Shown here: positions 13,113 to 23,280 of the stretch, one piece after another | Layout: each line of letters opens with the position of its first letter | Numbering within the stretch: the stretch's first letter is position 1 | Origin: Alphaproteobacteria bacterium Ga0077535 | Lineage (GTDB): Bacteria > Pseudomonadota > Alphaproteobacteria > Caulobacterales > Aquidulcibacteraceae | Reading direction: 5' to 3' | NCBI GenBank assembly: GCA_001464425.1 | Contig: LNEK01000017.1 | Span: 1 to 36,901 of the forward strand | DNA: 36,901 nucleotides | Translations under genes and position numbers: made by a program | The notes under the pieces: model-generated | Told to the model about the DNA's origin: nothing | The model's input: the letters and a program-made list of their open reading frames with translations, nothing else | Database searches by the model: none

Positions 13113-15183
13113 CTAGCCGGAATTGCGAATGCGGACGCGGGTGCGGGCTTGCTGGCCGTCTGCGTCGACGACGACGACATCGTAAAATCCCGGCGCGCTT
13201 GGCCGCCAGATTGCGCGGCCACTGGTCGGCTCGCTCTCGACGGGCTCGCCTTCGGCATACCAGGTCAGCGGCGCACGGCCGCCGCGGGCCGAGAGTGAAA
13301 GCCCGCGCGCGTCACGGCCGTAATCCAACACCAGTACTTCAGCGCCGGACGGCGGAAACAGGATCGACAAGCCTTCACGTTCTTCGCGCTCGAACCGCAC
13401 CAAAGCCGGCGCGACATCTTCCTGCTCGTCATCATCGCGGCGTGGCGGCGTCGGTGTGCCGAGCAGATCGAACGCATCGAATAGGATTGGCAGTGCTTCG
13501 CTGCGGCCCGTTGCGCCAGGTCGAGGCGAGCCATCGGGACGGCCAACCCAGACGCCGATAGCGTAACCATTCGACACACCAAGCGCCCAGGCGTCGCGGA
13601 AGCCGTAGGAGGTGCCGGTCTTAAACGCCACTTGCGGCGCGCCTTGCGCCACTTGCGAGGGAATACGCCCGGCCGGGTGCGGCGAGGTCGCCAGGATTTG
13701 CAGCACGCGCGCGGCGGTTTCATCGCGCACGAAGCGGCGTGTGAAGGCTAGCTGCACGGAATCATCGTTCACCAACGGGCGCGCCTGCCCGCCATCGCCG
13801 AGCGCCGCATAAAGCTGCACCAGATCTTCCAGCCGCATACCGACGCCGCCAAGCGCCAGCGCCAGCCCCGGCTCCGAAATCGCGCGCCGCGGCAGTTGCA
13901 CCTCGGCACCGGCGCGCCGCAAGGCGGCGTGAAAGCGGCTCGCGCCAATACGTTCCAACGTCGCCACCGCCGGCAGGTTCAGCGAATGGCGCAGAGCGTC
14001 TTCGAGCGAGACGTCGCCGTGGAAACGGCGGTCGAAGTTTTCCGGCAGATAGCCGCCAAAGCGGCGCGGCGCGTCGCGCACCAGCGTCTCCGGCGCGGCA
14101 ACACCTTCGTCGAAAGCGATTGCATAGAGGAACGGTTTTAGCGCTGAGCCCGGCGAGCGGGTGGCGCGCGTCATGTCGATATAGCCGCCGGCGCGCTCGC
14201 GGCCGGCGCCGCCGACGCGCGCGCGGACTTCGCGGCCATCGAGCTCGACCGCGGCGGCGCACCAATTCTTCCAGATCGCGCTGCAACGTTGCATCGAGGG
14301 AGGAGCGGATGACACCTTCGCCGGGATGTGCGCGCACCAGAGCTTGCGCGGCGTGCGGGGCGGAATACGGGAACGGCGCGCGCGGGCGGATCGCTACTTG
14401 CTGGCCCTCCTCGGCGCGACGGGCATTGATCAGCCGCGCCGCGACGAAAAGATCGAGCACACGGTCGCGCGCCGCGCGGGCAGCTTCTGGATGACGATCC
14501 GGCCGACGCGCTTCCGGCGCTTGCGGCAGCGCGATCAAAAGCGCCATCTCGGCATCGTCCAGCCATTGCGGATCGCGCTGGAAGTAAGCGCGGCTGGCTG
14601 CACGGACGCCTTCGAGATTGCCGCCATAGGGCGCCATCGTCAGGTACGCCGCCAGCACCTCTCGTTTGGAGAGCCGGCGCTCGATCTGAATCGCGCGGAC
14701 GATCTCAATCAGTTTCGAGCCGATCGTGCGCGGCCGTGGCTCCAGCAGCCGCGCCAGCTGCATGGTGATCGTAGAGCCGCCCTGCGTGATCACGCCGGAG
14801 CGCGCGTAAGAAACACTCGCGCGCGTCAACGCGATGGGATCGACGCCGGGATGCAACCAGAAGCGCTCGTCTTCGATGGCGATGAGCCGCCGCTGAAACT
14901 CGGGATCGATTTCGTCGAGCCGCGCTTCGAGGCGCCACGTGCCTTGGCGCGTCGTGAACGCCATCAGCCACTCGCCGCGATGATCGAGCACCACTGGCGA
15001 TACATCACGCACGCGCTGTAGCGGCGGCGGAAATATCTGATCGAGCGAGAACAACGTCAGCACAAGCGCAATGACCGCCCAGCCCCAACGCTTGCCGTTG
15101 GCGCTAAGTGGCAGCGCCACGCTTCGCCCCCTCTTGAGAGGAGGGGGCTGGGCGGTGGGGTGAGACTCGACGTTCGACGTCAT
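13113..15183 (-). pseudogene. pbpC: Penicillin-binding protein 1C, broken by a frameshift
   Basis: Two minus-strand frames together encode a nearly complete class A penicillin-binding protein. The first (from the ATG at 15183) has a membrane anchor (~33-50) and a glycosyltransferase domain with Glu104 in [10 protein letters not shown] and [13 protein letters not shown]. It stays in register to LQRDLEELV near 14262, then turns into Arg-rich nonsense. The transpeptidase domain continues in another frame from about [13 protein letters not shown]. It holds SPGSALKP (SxxK), SLN and FKTGTS, and a C-terminal beta domain follows. Compared with the family, roughly 10-20 residues also seem missing at the junction, so a small deletion is likely; an assembly error is possible. 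The gene follows the alpha-2-macroglobulin gene, the arrangement known from E. coli yfhM-pbpC. Confidence 0.85.
15126..15162. repeat. Palindromic GC-rich repeat inside the pbpC reading frame
   Basis: The stretch holds an imperfect palindrome (ccccctc-ttga-gaggaggggg) followed by ctgggcggtgggg. It resembles the intergenic repeat at 15231-15252 with its flank caccccgccccctg, in opposite orientation. It encodes residues ~8-21 of PbpC ([12 protein letters not shown]), a translated-repeat signature. Confidence 0.6.
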
Positions 15184-15230
15184 TGCACTTCAACGAACCT
15201 TCAAGAGACGGCGCTTCACCCCGCCCCCTG

Positions 15231-15252
15231 CCCCTCCCCTCAAGGGGAGGGG
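15231..15252. repeat. Palindromic intergenic repeat between alpha-2-macroglobulin and pbpC
   Basis: A perfect 10-bp inverted repeat (cccctcccct / aggggagggg) with a 2-nt loop lies in the 77-nt gap between the two genes. It has no T run, so it is a REP-like element more than a terminator, though it may affect mRNA stability between the genes. Confidence 0.75.
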
Positions 15253-15260
15253 TATCGGAG

Positions 15261-18200
15261 TTAGCCTCCGCGCGGGGCGATCACGATGGTGCCGGTGCTG
15301 GTGCGGGCCATTACGCCGGGGCGATACATGTCCTCCACCTGCGCCGCCGGCATCGTGTAACGGCCCGGCGATACGGCGCGCGCGATGTAGGCGTAGCGGT
15401 ACGAGCCGCGCAGGTTTGCCGAAGCGACGAAGCGATCGTCCCTCGATTCCTGCACCTGCGCGCCGCTGATCGAACCAACCCACGCGAACGGACCGTTACG
15501 CGTGACGCCGTCCCAGCCGGTCGCGCCGGCGCCGTCTTGCGGCGTCAGCAACGACTCAATCTCAAGGCCCGCAGGCAAGAGATCGACAAGCACGGTTGGG
15601 TAGTTGCGCGCGCCTTCGGGCTGACCGGAGATCACGATCACAACGCGGTCGCCCTGCCGCACTGATCCAAGATCAGCAACGGTGCCGTCCATGCGGAAAA
15701 CGGTTTTGTCGATCGTGTAGCCGGACTGCATTGCTGGCGGCGCTTCGCGCGGCGCGCCTGAGAGCGACGTTGTCCGCCACACCGTGCCGCGTCCGTTGTT
15801 GCGGAAGACGAGGCCCGCCGCCAAACGCTGCGCATTCACGATGATCCGGCGTTGCGTCATCTGTTCGCCGTTGAGCGAGACATTGACCTCGCCCGCGCGC
15901 CGCAACAGCGCTTCCGCCGCCATCAGCATTTGTGCTTGCTCCTGCGTCGTGAGCGCGCCGGCTTCGGGTGCATCGCGCTCGAGACGCCGGCGCAGGCGAT
16001 CGACCAGTTCGATCTCACCCGCCTCCGCCGCCATGGCCAGAACGCCAGCCGTGTCGCGCAACGGCGTCTGGTACCAATCGCCGACATTGCGATAGCCCAG
16101 TGCTTGCTCAGCCAAACGGAAGGCGTTGCGTGAGCGCGCGCGGTCGCCCATGTGCGCCAACGCCGCGCCGATCTGCGCCCGCGCCAAAGGCGAAGGCTCA
16201 TTGCGCAAACGGTTGTCGTGGAAATAGCGCAGCTGTCCGATGTCAGCCTCACCGGCTTTCGCCAGCACATAAAGCGCATACGCGGCCGAACGCGAACGCA
16301 AGAGCTCAGTCGTGTCGTTGGAGCCGGGCCAGCGATAAACTTCGAACTCGTAATTCACCGAGCCGAAATCGTTGAGCCGCGCCACGCGGCGCAGCGCCGC
16401 ATAGGCTTGGCTCATCGGCTGACGCGGCACCGCGTAGCCTTCGCGCTGCGCACGCAGCAGGAAGTCGGTGACGTAAGCGCCGAGCCAGGGGCTCGCATTG
16501 CCGTCGCCCGCGCTCCAGAGACCGAACGAGCCGTCCGGCGCCTGGCGATCAAGCAATTGCGTCACCGCTTCCTGGACGCGCCGCGTGATGCGCGGATCGC
16601 GCGTGCGCGCGGCTTCGGATGCGAGCGTGTTGTAGTAAAGCAGCGGCATCGCCACCGACGTCAGCTGCTCTGAGCAGCCGTAAGGATAGCGATAGAGCTC
16701 ATCCAAGAGCGGCGCCGGATCGAGGCCGGCTAGGCTGGAGAACGAGATCAACGCCTGCCCCGATGGCTGGAAGCGCGCCAAGGCATCCGCTGGCGCCCGC
16801 CAAGAGACGCCCGTGTTCTGCGGCTCCATCGTGGTGATGGTGATCGGCATGAATGGCGCGCGCGATTGGATGTCGTAGGTGCGCTCCACCGGCGTGAACC
16901 CTTGCGGCCCTTCGAGACGCAACGAGATCTGGCCGACGCCAAGCGGGCCGCCGGTAATCGGGATGAGTGCCGTTTGGCGCTGACCACGGCCAAGCTGGAA
17001 GCGCCGCGGTTGCTGCGCGATTTGCGCTGCGTTGGCGCCGCCGACCGTCACTGTGTAATTGCCGGGCGGACCTTCAACGTTATCGATGTTGAGCGTGCCC
17101 TGCGCCTCATCGCCTGGCGCGAGGAAGCGCGGCAGGATTAATTCGGCCACCACTGGATCGCGCACGACGACTTGATCGACGTCTTGCCCAACTGCGGTTT
17201 CACTCCACGCAACCGTCATCAAGCGAAGCGTGCCGTTAAAGTCGGGCACCTCGATTGGAATCGTCGCCCGGCCGCCGCGGACTTCGACGATGTCGGAGAT
17301 CAGCGACACCGTGCGTGTTGGCACAACCGTGAGGCCCTCGCCGCCCAAGCTGTCGCCGCCTTGGCGCGCGTTCGCGGGCGCACCGAGGTTCGGATTGAGC
17401 AAGCGCCCGTAATCGTCGTGAATCTGCACGCCGAGCGCGCGCCGCCCGAAGAAGTAGGAGACCGGGTTCGGGCTTTCGTACTTGGTGATGTTGAGGATGC
17501 CCTCGTCCACCATCGCGATCGCCACACGCACACGCTCACCCGCAGGCGCATTGCGCACCTGGATCGGCACGTTGATCGTCGTGCGCGGGCGCACGTTCTG
17601 CAGGCCGACGCCCGCATCGACCTCAAGCGTGCGATTGCCCATGTCGACAGGCACGTACGCAACGCCAATGGCGCGGCGCGGCACCGGCATGTTCACCGGA
17701 TCGCGCGGCGTCATAACGGTGACCAGCACGTAAGCGCCGGAGCCCCATTCAGCGTTCACTGGCAGATCGATGGTCGTGCCCTCAGCCGAAACACGCACGG
17801 TGCGAGTTTCGATGACACGGTCTGTCGCCACAACGATCTGCGCTTCGCCTGCGTAAGGCGGGCGGATTTGTACGCGCGCACGCGCGCCGGGCCGCGTCGG
17901 ATTTTCCGGCGCAACGACGCTGACCATGTCCGGCGTGGAATCGTCGTCCGCGGGGCCACCCCAGCCGACGCCGAAGCGCTGCGAGCTTTCAGCGCCCGCG
18001 CCGCGCACGATCAGGCGATACGAGCCGGAGCGCAGACCATCCTTGGCGATGCGCAGCGGCTGGTTGGCGGCGACATCAACGGTCGCGCCATCGACCGGGA
18101 TATCCCGCCCCGTACGCCGCCAGCGCCACTGGCCGTTATCGAGATACCAATCGTAGCTCCAGTCTTCGCGCACCAGCTGCCATTGCACGCCGCGCGCGGC

Positions 18201-20291
18201 GACGCGTTGGCCGTCAGCGTTCACCGCGATCACGTCATACGCAACGCGCTCGCCAGCGCCGGCGCGGCGGTTTTCGAATTGCGGCGAGAGGCCGAGATAG
18301 ACGTTGTTCAGCCGCACCGGCACGGTGAAGCCTTCGCGCACGACGCGCCCGCCCGGATCGGCGACAGAGGCGATCATGCGCGCACGCAGCGGCAGCGATG
18401 TCGTCGGCTCTTCTTGCAGACGGAACGCGATTTGCGCGGCGCCTTGGCCGTCCGTCACCGTGCCCGGCAGTTGGAACATGCGTTCGTCAAAGCTTTCATC
18501 GCTCTTGCCAAACATGAAGCCTTCGTGCTGCGGGAACGGATTGGGGTCGACCATCAGCCGCCCTTCCGCCTCGACCGCGAGGCCGGCGCCAGGCGCGCCA
18601 TAGAGGAAATCGGCCTGCACATTGATCGGCCGCGATTGGCCGGCGCGCAGCACGGCTTCGCTGGCTTCGATGCGCACGCGCAGACGCTCCGGCACGAAGT
18701 CTTCGACTGACCAGCTGACTTCGCCCGCCGATTGCTCTTGCCCATCAACTTCCAGCACAGCGCGCCAGACACCGCGCGGCGAGGAACGATCGAGATCGAT
18801 ATTCTTGGCAATGGCGCCGCCATCGACGGCTTGCGTCATGCGGATACGGCGCGCTTCGGTGCCATTCGGGCGATAGACGACGAGCGTCGATTGCCGATTG
18901 GAGATGGCGCGACCGATCTGGTCGCGGATGAGGCCGATGAGGCGCACACGCTCGCCCGGCCGATAGATGCCGCGCTCAGTGTAAAGGTATGCATCGACAT
19001 CGCTCGGCGCTTGGCGCCCATCGACGCCGCGATCGGAGAGATCGAGCCCCGCGCGTTGTAGATCGAGCGCGGCGAAATCGCCTTCGGCGCCGTACGCCAT
19101 GACGTACCGCGCCCGCGCCGGGCCGTCGCCATTCACAAGCGCATCGGAGAACTCAACGCGGCCTTCGGAATTGGTGCGGATGCGCGCCAATTCTTCGTTG
19201 TTCTGCGCGATCAGCGTGACAGTGACGTTGCCCATTGGGCGCGCCGTGCGGAGCGAGCGCACGACGACGTCTAGCCCGGTCGCGCCGGTGAACGTCTGCA
19301 GCGCCATATCAGTGTAGAGTATCCAGCGATACGACGACGCGACGGATTCGTTTTCGCTGTTGCCGCCCTGGCCCGCGCTCGGCGAAATATCGCGTACTTT
19401 CACGACGTAGGCGCCGGGGCGCAATTCACGCAAGGCAGCGCCTAGCGCGAACACCGTTGTCACGGCGCTGTTGCGGCGCGCGGTGTCGACGTCGATCTCG
19501 CCTTCGTAAACTTGGACACCGACCTCTTCGCCGGCGCTGTTGAAGCTCCAATTGCCCCAGCCGCCCTCTTCATTGGTTTCGCCGGCTTCGACGGAATATT
19601 GCGAAAGAATGCGGTCCGGCACGCGCAGCACTTCGATGCCGATGCGCGAGACGTTGACGGTTTCGATGGCGATGCCGTCGGCTTCCGAGCGTGGCAGGAT
19701 CACGCCGCCGCCAGCAAAGCCGACATAAGCGGGCCGATCGCCGAAGGTGAGCGTGAAGGTCTCGTCCGTTTCGGTGCGCTCTCCCGAGGCTGACGGCAGA
19801 CCTTCGCGAATGGTGACTTGGCGCTCTGGCTCAAATGGAATGCCGCCAAGGCAAAGCAGATTGCCCGAAACGTCGGTTTGAAACGGGATGGTGGGATCAA
19901 TGGCGATGTAGTCGGCGTAATTGATGTTGGCTTCGGTCGAGAGCGCTTGCGAGAATTCGAGGCACGCGCGCGGCTCGGCTTGATCCATCTCGGTGCGCAA
20001 GCGCACGAACGCCATGCCCTCAACGCCGGGAACGCCGGCGCGCGGGGCATTTGCATCTCGCGCGCGTTCAGCGGCGCCGACGCTGCCCAATTGCATGAAG
20101 TCAAAAGCCGGCGCGCCTGTCGAAACGCGCCCCAACACGGCCCCGCCCCAAAGGCCGACGAGTAGCGCCATCGAGGTCGACAGCACCGTGGTGCGGTTGG
20201 CGACCGCCCAATCGCTGGCGGGCTTCGCCCAAGACCAATCCAGCCTGCGCGGATCGAGGCGCTCTGCGAGCGTTTTCCAATTGAAGGCCAT
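15261..20291 (-). CDS. Bacterial alpha-2-macroglobulin family protein
   Basis: The start chosen is the ATG at 20291 (GGGAG 9 nt upstream; the ATG at 20321 has no ribosome site), giving 1676 residues, close to the family's usual size. After ~30 cytoplasmic residues there is one membrane segment (~34-54, ending LLVGLWGGAVLG), so the body faces the periplasm, anchored by a helix instead of a lipid. Macroglobulin-type beta domains fill the middle, including the AYLYTERGIYRPGE-type segment. The thioester motif is PYGCSEQ, with Cys1206 and Gln1209, followed by helical repeats of the complement-like domain. Such proteins trap attacking proteases and are thought to work with PBP1C, whose gene follows. 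It is divergent from the acyl-CoA synthetase gene. Confidence 0.95.
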   Translation of the reverse strand: MAFNWKTLAERLDPRRLDWSWAKPASDWAVANRTTVLSTSMALLVGLWGGAVLGRVSTGAPAFDFMQLGSVGAAERARDANAPRAGVPGVEGMAFVRLRTEMDQAEPRACLEFSQALSTEANINYADYIAIDPTIPFQTDVSGNLLCLGGIPFEPERQVTIREGLPSASGERTETDETFTLTFGDRPAYVGFAGGGVILPRSEADGIAIETVNVSRIGIEVLRVPDRILSQYSVEAGETNEEGGWGNWSFNSAGEEVGVQVYEGEIDVDTARRNSAVTTVFALGAALRELRPGAYVVKVRDISPSAGQGGNSENESVASSYRWILYTDMALQTFTGATGLDVVVRSLRTARPMGNVTVTLIAQNNEELARIRTNSEGRVEFSDALVNGDGPARARYVMAYGAEGDFAALDLQRAGLDLSDRGVDGRQAPSDVDAYLYTERGIYRPGERVRLIGLIRDQIGRAISNRQSTLVVYRPNGTEARRIRMTQAVDGGAIAKNIDLDRSSPRGVWRAVLEVDGQEQSAGEVSWSVEDFVPERLRVRIEASEAVLRAGQSRPINVQADFLYGAPGAGLAVEAEGRLMVDPNPFPQHEGFMFGKSDESFDERMFQLPGTVTDGQGAAQIAFRLQEEPTTSLPLRARMIASVADPGGRVVREGFTVPVRLNNVYLGLSPQFENRRAGAGERVAYDVIAVNADGQRVAARGVQWQLVREDWSYDWYLDNGQWRWRRTGRDIPVDGATVDVAANQPLRIAKDGLRSGSYRLIVRGAGAESSQRFGVGWGGPADDDSTPDMVSVVAPENPTRPGARARVQIRPPYAGEAQIVVATDRVIETRTVRVSAEGTTIDLPVNAEWGSGAYVLVTVMTPRDPVNMPVPRRAIGVAYVPVDMGNRTLEVDAGVGLQNVRPRTTINVPIQVRNAPAGERVRVAIAMVDEGILNITKYESPNPVSYFFGRRALGVQIHDDYGRLLNPNLGAPANARQGGDSLGGEGLTVVPTRTVSLISDIVEVRGGRATIPIEVPDFNGTLRLMTVAWSETAVGQDVDQVVVRDPVVAELILPRFLAPGDEAQGTLNIDNVEGPPGNYTVTVGGANAAQIAQQPRRFQLGRGQRQTALIPITGGPLGVGQISLRLEGPQGFTPVERTYDIQSRAPFMPITITTMEPQNTGVSWRAPADALARFQPSGQALISFSSLAGLDPAPLLDELYRYPYGCSEQLTSVAMPLLYYNTLASEAARTRDPRITRRVQEAVTQLLDRQAPDGSFGLWSAGDGNASPWLGAYVTDFLLRAQREGYAVPRQPMSQAYAALRRVARLNDFGSVNYEFEVYRWPGSNDTTELLRSRSAAYALYVLAKAGEADIGQLRYFHDNRLRNEPSPLARAQIGAALAHMGDRARSRNAFRLAEQALGYRNVGDWYQTPLRDTAGVLAMAAEAGEIELVDRLRRRLERDAPEAGALTTQEQAQMLMAAEALLRRAGEVNVSLNGEQMTQRRIIVNAQRLAAGLVFRNNGRGTVWRTTSLSGAPREAPPAMQSGYTIDKTVFRMDGTVADLGSVRQGDRVVIVISGQPEGARNYPTVLVDLLPAGLEIESLLTPQDGAGATGWDGVTRNGPFAWVGSISGAQVQESRDDRFVASANLRGSYRYAYIARAVSPGRYTMPAAQVEDMYRPGVMARTSTGTIVIAPRGG

Positions 20292-20481
20292 CGGACGCGT
20301 CTCCCATCCCGCCAAGGACATTCACATGCTTGCCCGAGGCGCGCGCACCCCACAAGCACCATTAAATTTCGGCAAAGTTCTGGCTGCGGCAGGTGTTGAT
20401 GCAGCAGCGGCAACGTGTTTCAACAGCTCAACCAAAAATGACGCGGGCGGCGCCTTTGCCGTCACGCGCGGGAGGATTTTG

Positions 20482-22230
20482 ATGACCGAAGCGGCCGCTA
20501 CGCCCGCCTTCCCAGCCATGTCGATCGAGCAGGCGCACGCGCTGCTGACGCAGCCGGGTACCATGCTGGAGGTCGGCGAGGCCGAAGTGCGCGGTGTCCG
20601 CATGAAGGTCTGGAAGAACGCGCCGCCGACGCTGCGTGAAGTGTTCGCGCTCGGCGGCATGTTCGCAGGCCGTGACCATTTGGTGTTCGAGAACGAGCGC
20701 GCATCCGTCGGCGCCTTCCGCGCCGCCGCCGCGAAGTTCGCGCATCAGCTGATCGCCGATGGCGTGAAACCCGGCGACCGGGTCGCGGTCATCATGCGTA
20801 ACCTGCCCGAGTGGCCCGTGGCGTTCTGGGGCGGCGTGCTGGCGGGCGCCATCGTCACGCCGTTGAACGCATGGTGGACCGGGCCGGAGCTCGAATACGG
20901 GCTCAAAAATTCCGGCACCTCGATCGCGATCATGGACATCGAGCGCTACGAGCGCGTGCGCGAGCACCTCGATGCCTGCCCCGATATCCGCAAGGTTTAC
21001 GTCTCGCGTTCAAAGGAAGAGATCGCCGACCCGCGCGTTGCGCGGATGGAAGGCGTGATCGGCCCAACCAATGAGTGGAGCACATTGGGCGACATCGCGC
21101 CGCCGGACGTTGCCGCCGATCCTGAAATGGATGTGGCGATTTTCTACACGTCGGGCACGACCGGCCATCCGAAAGGCGCGGTAATCTCTCACCGCAACAT
21201 CATCTCGAACATGTTCAACTCGGCCTCAGCGCAAGCGCGTGCATTCTTGCGGCGCGGCGAAGCGCCTCCTGCGCCCGACCCGACGGCGCCGCAAAAAGCG
21301 TTCCTGATTTCGGTGCCGTTCTTCCACGCTACCGGGTGCTTTGCGATCATGATCCCGTCGCTGATGGCGGGCAATAAGATCGTCATGCAGCGGCGCTGGG
21401 ATTGCGATCAGGCGCTGAAGCTGATGCAGGATGAGCGCGTTACGCATTTCGGCGGCGTGCCGACGATCGCGTGGCAAGTGCTTGAGCATCCGGACGTCGA
21501 CAAATACGACCTGTCATCCGTCGAAGGCGTCGCATACGGCGGGGCGCCCGCTGCGCCCGAGCTCGTCAACCGCTTGAAGGCGCGTTTCCCAACAGCGCAG
21601 CCGAGCCAAGGCTGGGGCATGACGGAAACCTCCGCCACCGCCGTCTCCAACGGCGCTGAAGATTATATGCGCAAGCCCGCATCGACGGGCGTGCCGTCTG
21701 CAACAGGCGAAGCCAAGATCGTCAGCATGGAAGGCGTTGAGCTGCCGCGCGGCGAAGTCGGCGAGCTTTGGTACAAAGGCCCGATCGTCGTGCGCGGCTA
21801 TTGGCAAAACGAAAAGGCCACCGCAGAGACGTTCATCGACGGCTGGATCCGCACCGGCGATCTCGCCAAGATCGACGACGAAGGCTTCGTCTACATCGTC
21901 GATCGCGCCAAGGACATGCTGATCCGCGGTGGCGAGAACATCTATTGCGTCGAAGTCGAGAACGCGCTCTACGACCACCCCGCCGTCATGGACGCCGCGG
22001 TCATTGGCAAGCCCCACCAAACTTTAGGCGAAGAGCCGCTTGCTGTCGTTCATCTGAAGCCAGGCGCAAAGGCGACCAGCGATGAGCTCCGCCACCACGT
22101 GGCGCAAAAGCTTGCGGCGTTCAAAGTGCCGGTCGAAGTTATCTTCTGGCCCGAGACGTTGCCGCGCAACGCCAACGGCAAGATCGTCAAGAACGAGCTG
22201 AAAAAGCAGCTGGAATCGCCGGAGTTCTAG
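20482..22230 (+). CDS. Acyl-CoA synthetase (AMP-forming, ANL superfamily)
   Basis: The ATG at 20482 has GGAGG 6 nt upstream and gives 582 residues; the frame extends upstream to 19993 but only by overlapping the divergent gene. The protein has the ANL-family P-loop YTSGTTGHPKGA (222-233), the GWGMTETSA motif, the hinge region GWIRTGDLAKID, DRAKDMLIRGGENIY, and the catalytic lysine in NGKIVKNEL (Lys567). It should activate a carboxylic acid, probably a fatty acid, to its CoA thioester via an acyl-adenylate. Chain specificity cannot be read from sequence alone. Its stop codon overlaps the stop of the convergent VIT-family gene by four bases. Confidence 0.93.
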   Translation: MTEAAATPAFPAMSIEQAHALLTQPGTMLEVGEAEVRGVRMKVWKNAPPTLREVFALGGMFAGRDHLVFENERASVGAFRAAAAKFAHQLIADGVKPGDRVAVIMRNLPEWPVAFWGGVLAGAIVTPLNAWWTGPELEYGLKNSGTSIAIMDIERYERVREHLDACPDIRKVYVSRSKEEIADPRVARMEGVIGPTNEWSTLGDIAPPDVAADPEMDVAIFYTSGTTGHPKGAVISHRNIISNMFNSASAQARAFLRRGEAPPAPDPTAPQKAFLISVPFFHATGCFAIMIPSLMAGNKIVMQRRWDCDQALKLMQDERVTHFGGVPTIAWQVLEHPDVDKYDLSSVEGVAYGGAPAAPELVNRLKARFPTAQPSQGWGMTETSATAVSNGAEDYMRKPASTGVPSATGEAKIVSMEGVELPRGEVGELWYKGPIVVRGYWQNEKATAETFIDGWIRTGDLAKIDDEGFVYIVDRAKDMLIRGGENIYCVEVENALYDHPAVMDAAVIGKPHQTLGEEPLAVVHLKPGAKATSDELRHHVAQKLAAFKVPVEVIFWPETLPRNANGKIVKNELKKQLESPEF

Positions 22231-22922
22231 GCGGTTACGCCGAACATTGCGCCGACGCCCGCCGTCGCCGCCATCGCCAGCGCGCCCCAGAACACGACGC
22301 GAAGCACCGGCTTCAGCGGCGCCGCGCCGCCCGCGCGCGCGCCGGCGGCGCCGAGGGCTGCCAGAAAGAAGAGCGATGCGATCGCCACCGTTACGATCAA
22401 GCTGGAGAGCGGCGTCAACACAACCACGATGAGCGGCAGCACCGCGCCAACTGAAAACGTCAGCGCCGAAGCAAGCGCCGCCTGCACCGGCCGCGCCGTC
22501 GTCATGTCAGAAATACCAAGCTCATCGCGCGCGTGAGCGCCGAGCGCATCCTTCGCCATCAGCTGCACCGCGACTTCGCGCGCGAGCTCCGGCGTCAGCC
22601 CGCGGCCAACATAAATGTTGGCGAGTTCTTCCGCCTCGAACTCGGGTTGCTCGGAGAGTTCTTTCGTCTCGCGCGCAATATCGGCGCTTTCCGTATCGGA
22701 TTGCGAGCTGACAGAAACGTACTCCCCCGCCGCCATCGACATCGCGCCGGCCACGAGACCCGCGACACCGGCAACCAGCAGCGCTTGTTTGCTCCCGCCT
22801 GCAGCAGCAACGCCGATCACCAAGCTCGCCGTAGAGACGATGCCATCATTTGCGCCCAAAACAGCGGCGCGCAGCCAGCCGATGCGCGAAACAAGGTGAC
22901 GCTCTGTGTGCAAACGACTCAT
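22227..22922 (-). CDS. VIT1/CCC1-family transporter (iron/manganese type)
   Basis: From the ATG at 22922 the product has 231 residues; a GTG at 22952 would add ten. The family marks are GANDGIVSTASLVIGVAAAG in the first membrane helix and AGAMSMAAGEYVSVSSQSDTE, which includes the Met/Gly/Glu motif of this family. A cytoplasmic Glu-rich stretch (ETKELSEQPEFEAEELANIY) probably binds metal. Three further membrane helices lie at the C-terminus. Plant and yeast relatives move Fe2+ or Mn2+ out of the cytosol; bacterial members are presumed to export iron. It lacks an obvious Shine-Dalgarno. No iron-box could be identified upstream. Confidence 0.87.
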   Translation of the reverse strand: MSRLHTERHLVSRIGWLRAAVLGANDGIVSTASLVIGVAAAGGSKQALLVAGVAGLVAGAMSMAAGEYVSVSSQSDTESADIARETKELSEQPEFEAEELANIYVGRGLTPELAREVAVQLMAKDALGAHARDELGISDMTTARPVQAALASALTFSVGAVLPLIVVVLTPLSSLIVTVAIASLFFLAALGAAGARAGGAAPLKPVLRVVFWGALAMAATAGVGAMFGVTA

Positions 22923-23002
22923 GATGCGGCACAATACTCGCGTCCTGGGCACTTGCCAGCGCGCTCACGCGTTCCATGTTTTCAGGAAGGAGACGCATTC
23001 GC

Positions 23003-23248
23003 ATGACCAAGGTCGTTTACGAGATTATCGAGCATGATGGCGGCTGGGCGTTCAAGCTCGGCGACACCATCTCGCAATCGTTCCTAACGCACGACGCCGC
23101 TTACAACGCCGCCAAGCGCGTCGCGATGGAACAGCGCCGGCCGGGTGAGACGGTTGGCATTTCGTGGGAAGATGCGAAGGGCCGCTGGCACGACGAACTC
23201 GCGTCCGGCGATGATCGGCCTGAGGTCGACGTGGTCGACAATACCTAG
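23003..23248 (+). CDS. DUF2188-type small protein
   Basis: The ATG at 23003 has AAGGAG 10 nt upstream and gives 81 residues; the frame to 22976 is an extension without support. The layout is a strand pair (VVYEIIEHDGGWAFKLG), then a helix (THDAAYNAAKRVAMEQ) and a second strand pair (TVGISWEDAKGRWHDE), as in the DUF2188 family of small cytoplasmic proteins. No function is established for that family. It precedes the decarboxylase gene by 32 nt on the same strand and may share its transcript. Confidence 0.75.
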   Translation: MTKVVYEIIEHDGGWAFKLGDTISQSFLTHDAAYNAAKRVAMEQRRPGETVGISWEDAKGRWHDELASGDDRPEVDVVDNT

Positions 23249-23280
23249 ACGCACAGGCGCGCGGCGCTTAGTCGTGCGGC

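Noticed and set aside
17172-18710. A 512-codon plus-strand frame inside the alpha-2-macroglobulin gene
   Set aside because: It is antisense to a well supported gene; His/Arg-rich translation is typical of GC-rich shadow frames.
20292-20481. A coding extension of the acyl-CoA synthetase upstream of 20482
   Set aside because: The frame is open to 19993, but it overlaps the divergent alpha-2-macroglobulin gene, and the GGAGG before 20482 fixes the start.
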